Below, one piece after another: positions 54,469-64,000 of a stretch of DNA of 64,000 nucleotides. The position numbers and the translations under genes are program-made. The stretch's first letter is position 1; the number at the start of each line of letters is the position of its first letter. The DNA lies in assembly GCA_036250195.1 (NCBI GenBank), contig JAVHZZ010000002.1:364417124-364481123 (forward strand), read 5' to 3'. Under the pieces are notes generated by a model that saw only the letters and a program-made list of their open reading frames with translations, had not been told where the DNA came from and made no database searches. The stretch is from Mixophyes australis. Its lineage: Eukaryota > Chordata > Amphibia > Anura > Limnodynastidae.

Positions 54469-56002
54469 TGTAATGCTCCTGCTTTTGCAGCCTTGTAAAG
54501 AAAGAGATATTAGTTGTTATTTCTGGTTATCAGTGTTGTGCTGTTGATATGTGAATGTAAAGGTGTTAATGTTGACACCAAGGGAACACTGTGCTTTTAT
54601 GTGAAATAAGTATTTGTATGACACAGCCTTGGGACACAGTATTTACTCTGGGGTACTCTCACATCAACCCCACCCAGTTTATCATTGGACTATGTAACAA
54701 CCACTCTCTTATCCAATCCATAAAAAGCAGACTGTTAGTGTTTCATGATTTATCCAATTAACCTCAATTACCTTTGCTGCAAACACTAAGCAGAAGTTGT
54801 CCCAGTGTGTGATTTGAACCCCCAGGCTGCTAATGTGTCGCAAGGTTCTAACTTTATGATGTTATTTGCATGTTCCGAATACTTGTTGGGGATTTTATTT
54901 CTTATAGTACACTGAGGCTTAGTTTTTCACACCATGCAATTGTAAATGACATTCTGAAGGGGCACAACTTAAATTAATTACTTTCACTTTCAGCAATGCT
55001 TCAAAAAAACAAAAATGACTTGCATACTACGCTACCCTATGCCCCCTTGAAATAAAATTTTAACTGAATAAAAGCTTCCCCTAATTTCCTTTTTTTAAAA
55101 CCTTGTTGAATTGTTGTAGTCCAGCAGGAAATAAATTTAAAAAAATCCCCATACAAATCCCCAAACAAATTGATGCATCCACTCACCAACACTGCCGACT
55201 GATGGATGATCAAAGTACAGAGTCCTCATGACACCTCTTTAAGGGGAAGTTACCCACATTGTTCATTTGTGATTGGCTAACTGTGACGTGTATTCAATAA
55301 AATGCCTTTGATGCTAGAGAAGCTAAGTATAAAAAGTAAAGGAAATAGTAGATATGTAGTGGAGTCATTATGTTGTGTGGGAAGAAATAAGCAATGAGGT
55401 TAAAGATTTGTATATGACATACTGGCTAGGTAATGTGATAATACTTGTTCACTCTCTCTGAATGTCCTGGAGACACCTGAATATTCCAGGTCGGTCTCCC
55501 GGACTCCTTGAAGAGCAGGCTAGTCTCCAGCATCCTGGTGAAGTGGGCTGGATGCAGGCTTCCACACAGCTAATTGCATTAAGTTGGCCCTGCCCCAGTG
55601 GCGAAATGGTGCAACTGCGTTGCAGAGGGTAAAGCCAGAATTATTATCTTCACGGCACCCCACTTCCTCTGCACTCACACTTAAAATCACCTTCACTCCG
55701 GGATGAATATGATAAACTTCCTTAAAGCATTTTCAGAGACCATTTGAAGCTCTGAAAGTTAAGGGAGCATCTGATAGATGGGGAAAAGCATTTCCATGCT
55801 TTAAATAGTGTGAAATTGCTCCACATCACATACATACAGTACATAGGTAGTTTTTAGGTTTTATTTCACAATTACATTCTCATTATTTGTTTTTTAATGA
55901 ATTTATTCTTCTACATTCTATAGCTGGAATCTTTTCAGCCTGAATGTTGTTGTGCGGCCTGTTTACAGGATGTATGTTGATTGGTGATTGAATAATTCAA
56001 GT
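54469..56002. other. Unassigned apart from a repeat fragment at 55441
   Basis: No gene or repeat terminus was recognised in 54469-55440 or 55650-56002. Confidence 0.4.
55441..55650. mobile_element. Degraded CATACTTGCCAAC miniature element, right end lost
   Basis: ATACTTGTTCACTCTCTC and GGTCTCCCGGACTCC match the left half of the family in order. The right terminus could not be recognised, so the end coordinate is approximate. Confidence 0.5.
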
Positions 56003-56170
56003 CAGAGCCGTAACTTAAAGTTTTAGCTCTTGGGGTGAGAAGGAAAACTGCCGCCCCCCCACAGCACTGAATTTTGACCAAATGAACCTAAAATATTCAT
56101 AAACTGCGCCCCCCTTCAGCATAGCGCCCAGGGAGATCTACCCTCTCACACAACCCTAGTTACGGCTCTG
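56003..56170. mobile_element. hAT miniature element (CAGRGCCGTAAC family)
   Basis: It starts CAGAGCCGTAACTTAA and ends CCTAGTTACGGCTCTG, a clear terminal inverted repeat. The 8-bp flanks match at only 6 positions, so it is probably old. The inner CTGCGCCCCCCTTCA is shared with the copy at 36387. Confidence 0.8.
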
Positions 56171-56944
56171 ACTAAAGTATAATTTTTGTTTTATTTCTTA
56201 ATAAATCACATAAAATAAGTTTTGTAAACCAGTGGCTGACCACAGAATCATTGATACATTGATTCAGCATAATAGTGTAATGATTTACAATACAAATTAA
56301 CACATAAGTGCAGAATTTCTAACATTTATCCAGGCAAAATCGGAACAAAAGTAAGTCCCAGCTCTGATCCATCAGTCACTCCCCAACTTACCCAATCATG
56401 CCCAATCTTTTAGGGTCCTGGGATGTGAATACTTCTAACAAAATTGTTTCTTTTGAAGGTATGAACGTGATATTTTGTATTTGTAAAACCATTTTCAAAA
56501 TATTTACATGTATATCTGTGAAATCTTACTTATACAACCAGAAAACAGACTAGTTTATATTCATTAATATAGTGACAAGTCAAAAGTGAGATATTGCCTA
56601 CATGACTGAGACATTACTTTCCTATCTGGACAGTTTGTTGTCATGTTGTTATCTGAAGTAGTGAAAAGGACAACACAAAAGTATCTTTATACTGTCATGG
56701 CAGTAATTTCAGTGTTGACATGCTTATCAGTTTGTAGGCTTGCAGCAGAGTTAGGCACCATTTAAGTTGTTCCCAAGTCAGGTTACATATTGGATTTGCA
56801 TGTTTATTAAATTATTGCAGCGATAGAAAATGTTCTTTCAGCCAGTATTTCACTTAAAGGTCACCAGGTGATGCTCATCACGCAGGTGATACTGGATGGC
56901 AGCGGTAAGACAACAGTTACTGCTCGCCAGGCCGGTATAATGTT
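56171..56944. other. Unassigned
   Basis: AT-rich with no recognisable element or exon. Confidence 0.4.
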
Positions 56945-57200
56945 GTACGGTACATGCGTTAGCCGGCTGGCTGGAAGCCCGGACTTGAGCTTCCAGTTCC
57001 AGATTCAATTAAGCAAATTAAGCAAATAAAAAATAAAATAAGATTTTAATAACTTTAAATAAAAAATAGAAAAATGCTTTATTTTATTAATAAAGCATAT
57101 ATGCAGGTGGTAACCCCCAGCTATCGCCATCCTGAATTGCAGTAGTGATAGGAGGACAGCGGTACTCATACCGCCACTGTCTATGTTAACTAGGCTTGTC
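56945..57200. repeat. Dispersed repeat with GGCTGGAAGCCCGGACTTG, copy 1
   Basis: GCTGGCTGGAAGCCCGGAC, an AAATAAA-rich middle, then AAAGCAT, GCAGTAGTGATAGGAGG and GGTACTCATACCGCC occur in the same order at 62460-62710. It looks like a noncoding transposon; termini were not resolved. Confidence 0.5.
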
Positions 57201-57389
57201 ACCGGGGGCGGGGTTGTGATAGAGCCGGCGGCTGTATTCTTCTGTGATGTCCGGCTTGTGGGACTGCCTGTGCTGACAGCTGATGTTCCTGTCTCGGCTG
57301 GCGCGCTGAGTAGAAGGTGAGCACACAGGGGGTTCCTACACTATGCACATATGTAAATGTAACAAAAATAATATGTATTGAGGGTATTA

Positions 57390-57885
57390 TGTGTGGCGTG
57401 ATATCAACTGGGGGTACTATGTGGGGCATGATATGATCGGGGGTACTATGTGTGGCTTGATATGATCTGGGGGTACTATGTGTGGCTTAATATGATCTGG
57501 GGGTACTATGTGTGGCTTAATATGATCTGGGGGTACTATGTGTATGATAATATGATCTGGGGGTACTATGTGTATGATATGATCTGGGGGTACTATGTGT
57601 ATGATAATATGATCTGGGGGTACTATGTGTATGATAATATGATCTGGGGGTACTATGTGTATGATAATATGATCTGGGGGTACTATGTGTATGATAATAT
57701 AATCTGGGGGTACTATGTGTATGATATGATCTGGGGGTACTATGTTTATGATAATATGATCTGGGGGTACTTTGTGTATGATAATATGATCTGGGGGTAC
57801 TATGTGTAGCATAATATGATCTGGGGGTACTATGTGTAGCATAATATGATCTGGGGGTACTATGTGTGGCTTAATATGGAGTCAA
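57390..57885. repeat. Minisatellite, 30-bp unit (27-bp variant), about 17 copies
   Basis: The unit is GATCTGGGGGTACTATGTGT followed by ATGATAATAT or GGCTTAATAT. All unit lengths are multiples of three, so both strands stay open for 119 and 141 codons (10-residue periods such as YDNMIWGYYV). No start context, splice sites or composition supports a gene. Confidence 0.93.
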
Positions 57886-57937
57886 TGTAATATACCCCGC
57901 ACTATACATTGGGAAGGGGGGGGGGGGGCAGACTCTT

Positions 57938-58066
57938 TCGTTTGTACTGGGCCCCACAATTTCTGATGGCAGCCCTGCGTGTGTGTGAGGGGCCACTGTG
58001 TGTGTGAAGGGGGGGGCCCAAACCGATATCTTGCCTACGGCCCCATGAGGTGTAAATCCGGCTCTG
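57938..58066. mobile_element. hAT miniature element right-end fragment
   Basis: CTACGGCCCCATGAGG and TAAATCCGGCTCTG at the right read in complement as CAGAGCCGGATTTA, a hAT-like terminus. The left end is unclear because the 30-bp array lies immediately upstream. Confidence 0.4.
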
Positions 58067-58297
58067 CTTCCCGGAGATAGCCAATGAAAGCTATCATCCA
58101 AAGGGAGGGCTTCTTAAATAGGGAGAAGTCCTAAATCCAGCAAAAACTTCAGGGTTTTTTTCCAGATTTAAAGCTTTCCTGAATTGATAAATGGAACCCA
58201 TAATTTCTATGCATTACTATTAAACATCAAAGAAAGAAGCTCAAAGTGTAAAATGCTGCATTAAAAGAAGTGTATACCTGTCAACAGTCCTCTGCTG

Positions 58298-58402
58298 AAA
58301 ATGGCCATGGTCACACCACAAATGGCCATGGTCACACCAGAAATGGCCATGGTCACACCAGAAATGGCCACGGTCACACCAGAAATGGCCATGGTTTGGG
58401 TG
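58298..58402. repeat. Short tandem repeat, 21-bp unit, five copies
   Basis: AAATGGCCATGGTCACACCA is repeated five times with single-base changes, the last copy partial. Confidence 0.92.
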
Positions 58403-59443
58403 AATTAGGAGTGTGCTCTGGGTGCGTGGCCTAATATGTTCTGATGTTCCACTCGAGAATGTTGCCAGGTCTACAGAGGTTCAAATAGGTTTATTGCTAG
58501 AGGAACACTTGAAATGTGGATGGGGCAGCGGTGGGCAAGAATCATTGATTTAGCATAGTCAAGTAACTTGTGTTTTGGAGATGGACCATACAAAACCCAC
58601 AAATGTAACATGCTTTAAGGATCTTTATTACCACCAGTTGCTACATATTTTCCCATGTGTTCATAGCTGGCCTTTCTTTTATGATTACATTGCCTGCATC
58701 TGATTATGCCATAATTTACAGTGAATGGATTACAGATAAAACAATATTCTGTATTTATTAGTCTCAGCATTATTTTGATATTTTTTTTCTAGTAACTAAC
58801 AGAAAATAACTGCCATGTGCTTTCTCAGTGCATCGATAAATGAATAAATGAAAAACACATGAATAAATAGCAGTAGGAGAAACTGCACATTAAAAAAAGA
58901 TTTATTGCTAATATAGTTTTTGAAAGAACATAAGAAATAAGATTCATTATGGCAGACATGCATTACAACTTTACAAAACTCATCATTTGTGGTATGACAA
59001 GATATTCTCAGGGTATTTTGAAGCACAATTAATAGGGAAACGTGTGAATCATCCATGGAGTGCTCATTATGCAGCTGATCCATCAGGAGGTATCGGGTGT
59101 ATTAGTTGCTGTGCATTGTGCCGCTGTCTGTATATAACAATCTAAGCTGAGGATGTTGCCAAACAGACTCTCATCCTGATTGTGAATAAAATCTATCATT
59201 ACTTCTTAAGCTGGGGAACAATGAGCATTATACATGGACAATTGGTAACGCTGCTCTAGGGAATGTGGACTGATATATGTTACGGGAACCTGACTCTTAT
59301 TCCAGTGGTGCTCTCCTATTGTGGTGTGGACTTTCTTTACTGTTTCTGACTTCCAACAAGCAGAGATGTGTTCTAGGCTCCATCTGTGTTTCTATCTATT
59401 TTCTCAGAATGTCTGTCTGTATTTTACTGTTTTACTACTCATT
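58403..59443. other. Unassigned
   Basis: No recognisable element. The 95-codon minus-strand frame at 58796-59083 is hydrophobic by composition and judged chance. Confidence 0.4.
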
Positions 59444-59637
59444 GGGGCATATTTAATTGTTGGCGGTTTCTGCCGCGGAAAAAGTATTACCGTTATTACA
59501 GTAATACTAAGCTGGATTTCAGCTCGCAGCTCCCTGAGGCGTAAGCTGAAATCCAGCGAAAAATGTTCCGTAATAACGGTATTTACACTCGGTAATAGTG
59601 CGCGCGCCGCAGTAACGCCAACAATTAAATATACCCC
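59444..59637. mobile_element. Foldback miniature element, GGGGCATATTTAATTG
   Basis: The outer arms GGGGCATATTTAATTGTTGG and complement enclose an inner hairpin GCTGGATTTCAGCT / AGCTGAAATCCAGC. The flanks are ATT and ATA, so the target duplication is imperfect. Confidence 0.85.
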
Positions 59638-59819
59638 ATACTCTTCCTTGGTTGTCTGCTTGTCTCCATGACATCATTAGCTCAGACCTGCAATGTTCAT
59701 ATGAGATATTTACCAATGTAACCAAAAGTCCAAGATTAGCCCCAAGATGTTCCTGTCGGACGAGCTTTATTTCTGACAGTGAGACAATTCTGCCTTCCAC
59801 TGTGAAGAATGTATGTATA

Positions 59820-59930
59820 CAGTGTCGGACTGGGGCATGAAGGGCCCACCAAGGGAATGCAATGGTAGGGGTCACGTGAAGAAGCGCTGTTGAAGGGGAG
59901 TGGCCAGCTGCCAGAGAGGACCAAAGGTTT
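59820..59930. mobile_element. hAT miniature element fragment (CAGTGTCGGACTGGGG)
   Basis: The left terminus CAGTGTCGGACTGGGGCAT and AAGGGCCCACC are a typical hAT-like end; the right terminus is missing or unrecognisable. Confidence 0.45.
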
Positions 59931-61904
59931 CTTTAAAAAATAGAAACAGGAGCAAATTGGGCATGACTGATATTAAACATGCATTTGCCTGTATGGATAT
60001 TCTTGAACAGAGGTATAACTGAAGTATGCCGATTTTAAAAATGACACATAATAAACTTCATCTCATCTACTTATCTGTATAAGTATGGTAGCATTATTTT
60101 ATTTAATTAGTTTGCTGTAGGTACATAAAATTGTAGTTCAATAGAGTGGCGTCTATTTTTATCTCAGAGTTAGGTCAGGGCTAGAGGATTAAATGTCCCT
60201 ATAGTACCAGTGGCCTTCTTTGTATTTTCTACAGATTGACCTCTCCACCCCCCCCATCACTTTAATATAAACTATCTGCCAGAACAGGCTCATATTGGAG
60301 CTGCTGTCCTGGCTGACCAATGTTAATAAATATATTCATTATATAATTTCTTATCAACGCGATAAGAAATTAAAACTAACGTGAGAAAAATACAATGGGG
60401 ACCCCTAAGACTCCTGTGAATTTCTTTGCAGAGACTTTCAGCCAATGATATTCACAGACATAATCCCCGTGGAAACCTCACCTTTGTAACACTAGTGTGT
60501 GTGAGGTTTGTGCAGGTGTGTTTGACAACAAGCACAAGACTAACATAGTACAAAAGTTGCTACTAAGAAAAACATAAAAGCACACCTTGAACTTCAATAG
60601 AAAAAAAATCACATTAAAATCTTTTAATGCATCAAAATACATGAATGTAAGCTCTCTATACTGTAAGGCTGCTACAAGATACTGAGGAGGTTGGTGGCTA
60701 TATAACCAAGGAATTACAATATATGTATAACCTCCTGTAAATATTATCCCTACAAATGGTGCTGTGATACAAGTGCTAATTGACGTCATCACTCACTTTT
60801 TATTGAGAACAATATAGCCTGTGTTGTAGATTATATGGGTATTTGAGGCCATCTTAAAGTTCTGTGCTCTGTATACAGAAACCAAGTTTTGAAATGTTTG
60901 GGGCTCTCACGTTAACCCCCTTCCACATGACTGAAATATGTCATATATGGGGCAGCATGATGGCTTAGTGGTTAGCACTTCTGCCTGACAGCACTGCGGT
61001 CATGAGTTTGATTCCCGACCATGTGTGTGGATTTTGTACGTTTGTGGCAGGGACTGATGTGAGTGAGTTCTCTGTACAGCGCTATGGGATTAGTAGCGCT
61101 ATATAAATAGCTGATGATGATGATGATACATAGACATGGTTAATGGCAGCAGCAGCACAATGACTGAGGGTGCCCAAGCACCCACAGACCTGACTCAGTA
61201 TAAAAGTCAACCTGCAGCTTTGTGCTTTGGTGACTTTGACATCCTCCTTTTCTTTACCCTTTATAAAGATTACTGCGCTATACTGTACAATAAAATAGGA
61301 AGCTGGTTACTCATCTAGTCCCAGGAATTCAGACTAAGGGCAAATAGCAGGAAATAAGTAACACCAGCGCTACTACAATGATCTTTCAGCTAAGTTAATT
61401 ACAAAATTAAATAAAGTTAAATATTTAAGCTCAGGTAATTGTAGTGGTTTCTTACTGAAGTTCACAACGAGGTCTGATGTAGTCTTTCTCTTTTGAATTC
61501 TTGCCCTTGTATGTGGCTGCAATACTGACAGCAAGTTATGTCTCCACAATTTTATATTTAATTTTTTGTAGTTTTTTCCCCTTCTGCATATGGCTCATTT
61601 CCAAACTACAAAAATGCAGACCCATAATGTTTCTCTATCCACACAAGAGCACCTAACCAGTTATTGGAACTGCTCCTATAAAATGGGGTTTTGCATTGTT
61701 TTGCAGATTAACTTGCAAATTTGCATGGTGTGATTAGTGTGATGTGCTTTATGAAATTCTATCGCTAGTCATCTAAGTGTTGATAACATAGAATTTCTAT
61801 ATCTAAGTCTCAGTCTATTATTGCTGCAGCTTGCCAATAAAAGTGTTTTAGGGCAGATGAGTGATACTTAGCTCCCCCGCGATACAGTCCAGCAACAGTA
61901 AGAG
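59931..61904. other. Unassigned apart from the SINE at 60951
   Basis: No exon or repeat terminus was recognised. Confidence 0.4.
60951..61125 (+). mobile_element. tRNA-headed SINE with internal deletion
   Basis: The head GGCAGCATGATGGCTTAG and B box are kept, most of the middle body is missing, and the 3' part GTACAGCGCTATGGGATTAG with a GATGATGATGAT tail is kept. Confidence 0.85.
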
Positions 61905-62440
61905 GACTCTTACCACTACGCCAGCCAGGAGTCTTACCGCTTTGCTAGCCAGGACTCTTACCGCTACGCCAGCCAGGGCTCTTACCGCTTCGCCAGCCAG
62001 GACTCTTAGCACTACGCCAGCCAGGACTCTTACCGCTTCGCCAGCCAGGGCTCTTACCGCTACGCCAGCCAGGGCTCTTAGCACTACGCCAGCCAGGACT
62101 CTTATCACTACGCCAGCCAGAAGTCTTACCGCTTCGCCAGCCAGGACTCTTACCGCTACGCCAGCCAGGGCTCTTACCACTTCGCCAGCCAGGGCTCTTA
62201 CCGCTTCGCCAGCCAGGACTCTTACCACTACGCCAGCCAGAAGTCTTACCGCTTCGCCAGCCAGGACTCTTACCGCTACGCCAGCCAGGACTCTTACCGC
62301 TTCGCCAGCCAGGGCTCTTACCGCTTCGCCAGCCAGGACTCTTACCACTACGCCAGCCAGAAGTCTTACCGCTTCGCCAGCCAGGACTCTTACCGCTACG
62401 CCAGCCAGGACTCTTACCGCTTCGCCAGCCAGCCCAGGAT
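61905..62440. repeat. Minisatellite, 24-bp unit, about 22 copies
   Basis: The unit is CGCTTCGCCAGCCAGGACTCTTAC with alternating TACG/TTCG and AGGACT/AGGGCT/AGAAGT variants that form a higher-order pattern. 24 bp keeps every frame open: an 8-residue TLTASPAR-like period on plus, GWRSGKSP on minus. It abuts sequence related to 56950 (GCTGGCTGGAAG family), from which the unit probably arose (inference). Confidence 0.93.
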
Positions 62441-62455
62441 GCCTCTGTACTTTTG

Positions 62456-62710
62456 TGACCCGGCATTGCTGGTTAACACCTGCACACTGGAACTGGAAGC
62501 CAGGACTTGTCTTCCATTACAAAAAAAATTATTTTAAAAAATGTAAACAAATAAATAAATCACTGGGAGGAAAAAATATTTAAATAAATAAAGCACCTTT
62601 TTCCCTATTATCCACTGCTGAGATGGTGATAGTGGTACTGCGGCGGTACTTGTACCACTGCTGTCCAGAGTAGATTTGGTTTCCCCATGCTTTTTCACCA
62701 TCAGAAATCC
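62456..62710. repeat. Dispersed repeat with GGAAGCCAGGACTTG, copy 2
   Basis: It matches 56945-57200 in order: GGAACTGGAAGCCAGGACTT, A/T-rich middle, TAAAGCACC, GGTGATAGTGGTAC, GGCGGTACTTGTACC, then GGTTTCCCCATG. A minisatellite adjoins each copy. Confidence 0.5.
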
Positions 62711-63120
62711 AACAAAACTCGTGTGTGTGGTCTATTATTGACGTTATTGGGACGTTATTGGGAGAATATGGTTATCAGCCAATGATAGACTTCCAATTGA
62801 TTATGAATGCAAGTCTCTTTGGAAAAGGCTGATAATTACAGCCTACACAAGCTGAAAGATCCCTGTATATGGCTGTAATATTTTATATCCAGAAGAATTG
62901 TGCTTAAATGGAAATCCACTGATCCACCCACTCTCTCATCATGAACCAGAATGAAAAATCAGAAAAATTTGCTGTTCATTGTAACCCTGCACAATGTATT
63001 TTTTATAACTAGTTCAAAATTATTATTTCATATCACTAAGCTTATTTGGAACAGTAACTGCACTAATCTGGTCAGCCAAACAATAGTACTTTGATTTCAC
63101 AAATATCTAAATTCATGAAT
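62711..63120. other. Unassigned
   Basis: A short duplication GACGTTATTGG occurs twice at about 62739-62761. Nothing else was recognised. Confidence 0.4.
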
Positions 63121-63411
63121 CAGTGGCGCACGCAGGGGGGGGGTTTCTGGGTCTCCAGAAACCTCCCCCCCTCCGCTAACTAAGTGTCCACCATAGCTGC
63201 ACTGTCCTATACAGCAGCCGCAGCGCTGTTAAAGAAGCGTCCGCAGCGGTGCTATATTGTATACAGCACCGCCGCGGACACTTCTTTGACAGCGCCGTGG
63301 CTGCTGTATAGGACAGCACTGCCGAAACGGAGCTGCTGCGCATGCGCAACAGCGCTCTCGCGTGGGTTTTTTTTTTGGGGGGGGTCCCTGACAATCCTGC
63401 GTGCACCCCTG
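63121..63411. mobile_element. Foldback hAT-like miniature element
   Basis: The ends CAGTGGCGCACGCAGG and CCTGCGTGCACCCCTG are inverted. An inner hairpin is built from TGTCCTATACAGCAGCC and its complement. No matching 8-bp flanks were seen, so hAT assignment rests on the CAGNGGCG-type terminus. Confidence 0.75.
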
Positions 63412-63449
63412 TGAGTCTCCTTCTCAACTCACTTACAGAAGGAGTAGAC

Positions 63450-63635
63450 CAGTGGATCTCAAACTTTTTCAGTTCAAGGCACCCTTAGGGTATCCATATT
63501 TTTTTCAAGGCACTCCTAAGTCAAAATAATTACAAGTTGTCCCCCGCCTTCCTTACAACTGGCCCTGGCCGAGGCACCCATGTGAGATCACTGAGGCACA
63601 CCAAGGAGCCTAGGCACACAGTTTGGGAACCACTG
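63450..63635. mobile_element. 186-bp hAT miniature element
   Basis: A perfect 8-bp duplication GAGTAGAC (63442-63449, 63636-63643) flanks it. The ends are CAGTGGATCTCAAACTTT and AGTTTGGGAACCACTG. No coding content. Confidence 0.92.
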
Positions 63636-63643
63636 GAGTAGAC

Positions 63644-64000
63644 CTTATTGACAATTTCAGCTCACCAATCAGCGTTACTTTTGTTCCTTCCTCACTGTTT
63701 CTCTCCAAACCCACCCCTCAACGTTTCCAACACAGCACTAACATTAAGGCTCCAATGAGCCCTTCTTTGCTGCCCCCAGGGTACTCTCCACTGACACCAT
63801 CACAATGTCATTAGTTGATATCCGCAACACTTAAAGGTTATAGATAGTCGGGTGTCTCTCAACATTGTCGCTAGATTGCATGGTCTGGGCCCATACCTTC
63901 AACATCCTCCTTTACTCCCTACCCCTATATAATAACTTATTTCTTCCCATCAATAATCAATTTATGAATAGGCCCCACAACAATAAGTGACTTTTTTAAC
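63644..64000. other. Unassigned, pyrimidine-rich
   Basis: CT-rich sequence with no recognisable exon or element; it runs off the window. Confidence 0.4.

Noticed and set aside
61861..62583. 240-codon plus-strand and 166/173-codon minus-strand proteins
   Set aside because: All frames are open because the minisatellite unit is 24 bp; there is no start or splice context.

Overview
The window is vertebrate nuclear DNA, most probably from an amphibian (frog-like) with a large, transposon-rich genome. This is inferred from the lack of dense genes, long AT dinucleotide tracts, hAT, Tc1 and GGG-ended foldback miniature elements, an L2/CR1-like LINE, and a tRNA-headed SINE with a GATGAT tail. No host gene can be identified with confidence. 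There are no bacterial-type operons, rRNA, tRNA genes or CRISPR arrays.

The centrepiece (23.7-37.1 kb) is a pair of related hAT transposons. The larger copy (29716-36375, 6.66 kb, perfect 8-bp target duplication ATAATAAT) carries an uninterrupted 997-codon BED-finger hAT transposase on the minus strand. Upstream of the gene is a TATA box, then a leader of about 2.4 kb made mostly of 22 near-identical 100-bp repeats with no ATG on the coding strand. A second array of about 100 bp units lies at the 3' end. The smaller copy (23881-25905, duplication GTTTGAAC) is an internally deleted derivative that keeps the termini, TATA box, three leader repeats and the first ~190 transposase codons. Each copy sits at the edge of a different, older hAT-type miniature element.

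The rest is a mosaic. 0-18 kb: foldback miniature elements, AT microsatellites, long-inverted-repeat elements (two of them flanked by 15-bp direct repeats), several hammerhead-ribozyme-like core strings beside ACGCGTT, and a dead Tc1 transposase (16.3-17.5 kb). 18-23 kb: mostly unassigned sequence, a possible short first exon behind a TATA box at 19.73 kb, and a SINE whose tRNA-like head is tandemly repeated six times. 37-46 kb: two L2-like LINE remnants, one with its YADD motif intact. 47-56 kb: more 8-bp-duplication miniature elements and a solo LTR (53569-54407) nested in another element. 57-64 kb: three coding-length-preserving minisatellites (30, 21 and 24 bp units) and further miniature elements.

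Only one open reading frame is clearly a functional-looking gene: the intact hAT transposase. The other transposases and reverse transcriptases are broken. Assignments rest on motifs, termini and target duplications read by eye; family names are inference unless target duplications or protein motifs are cited.
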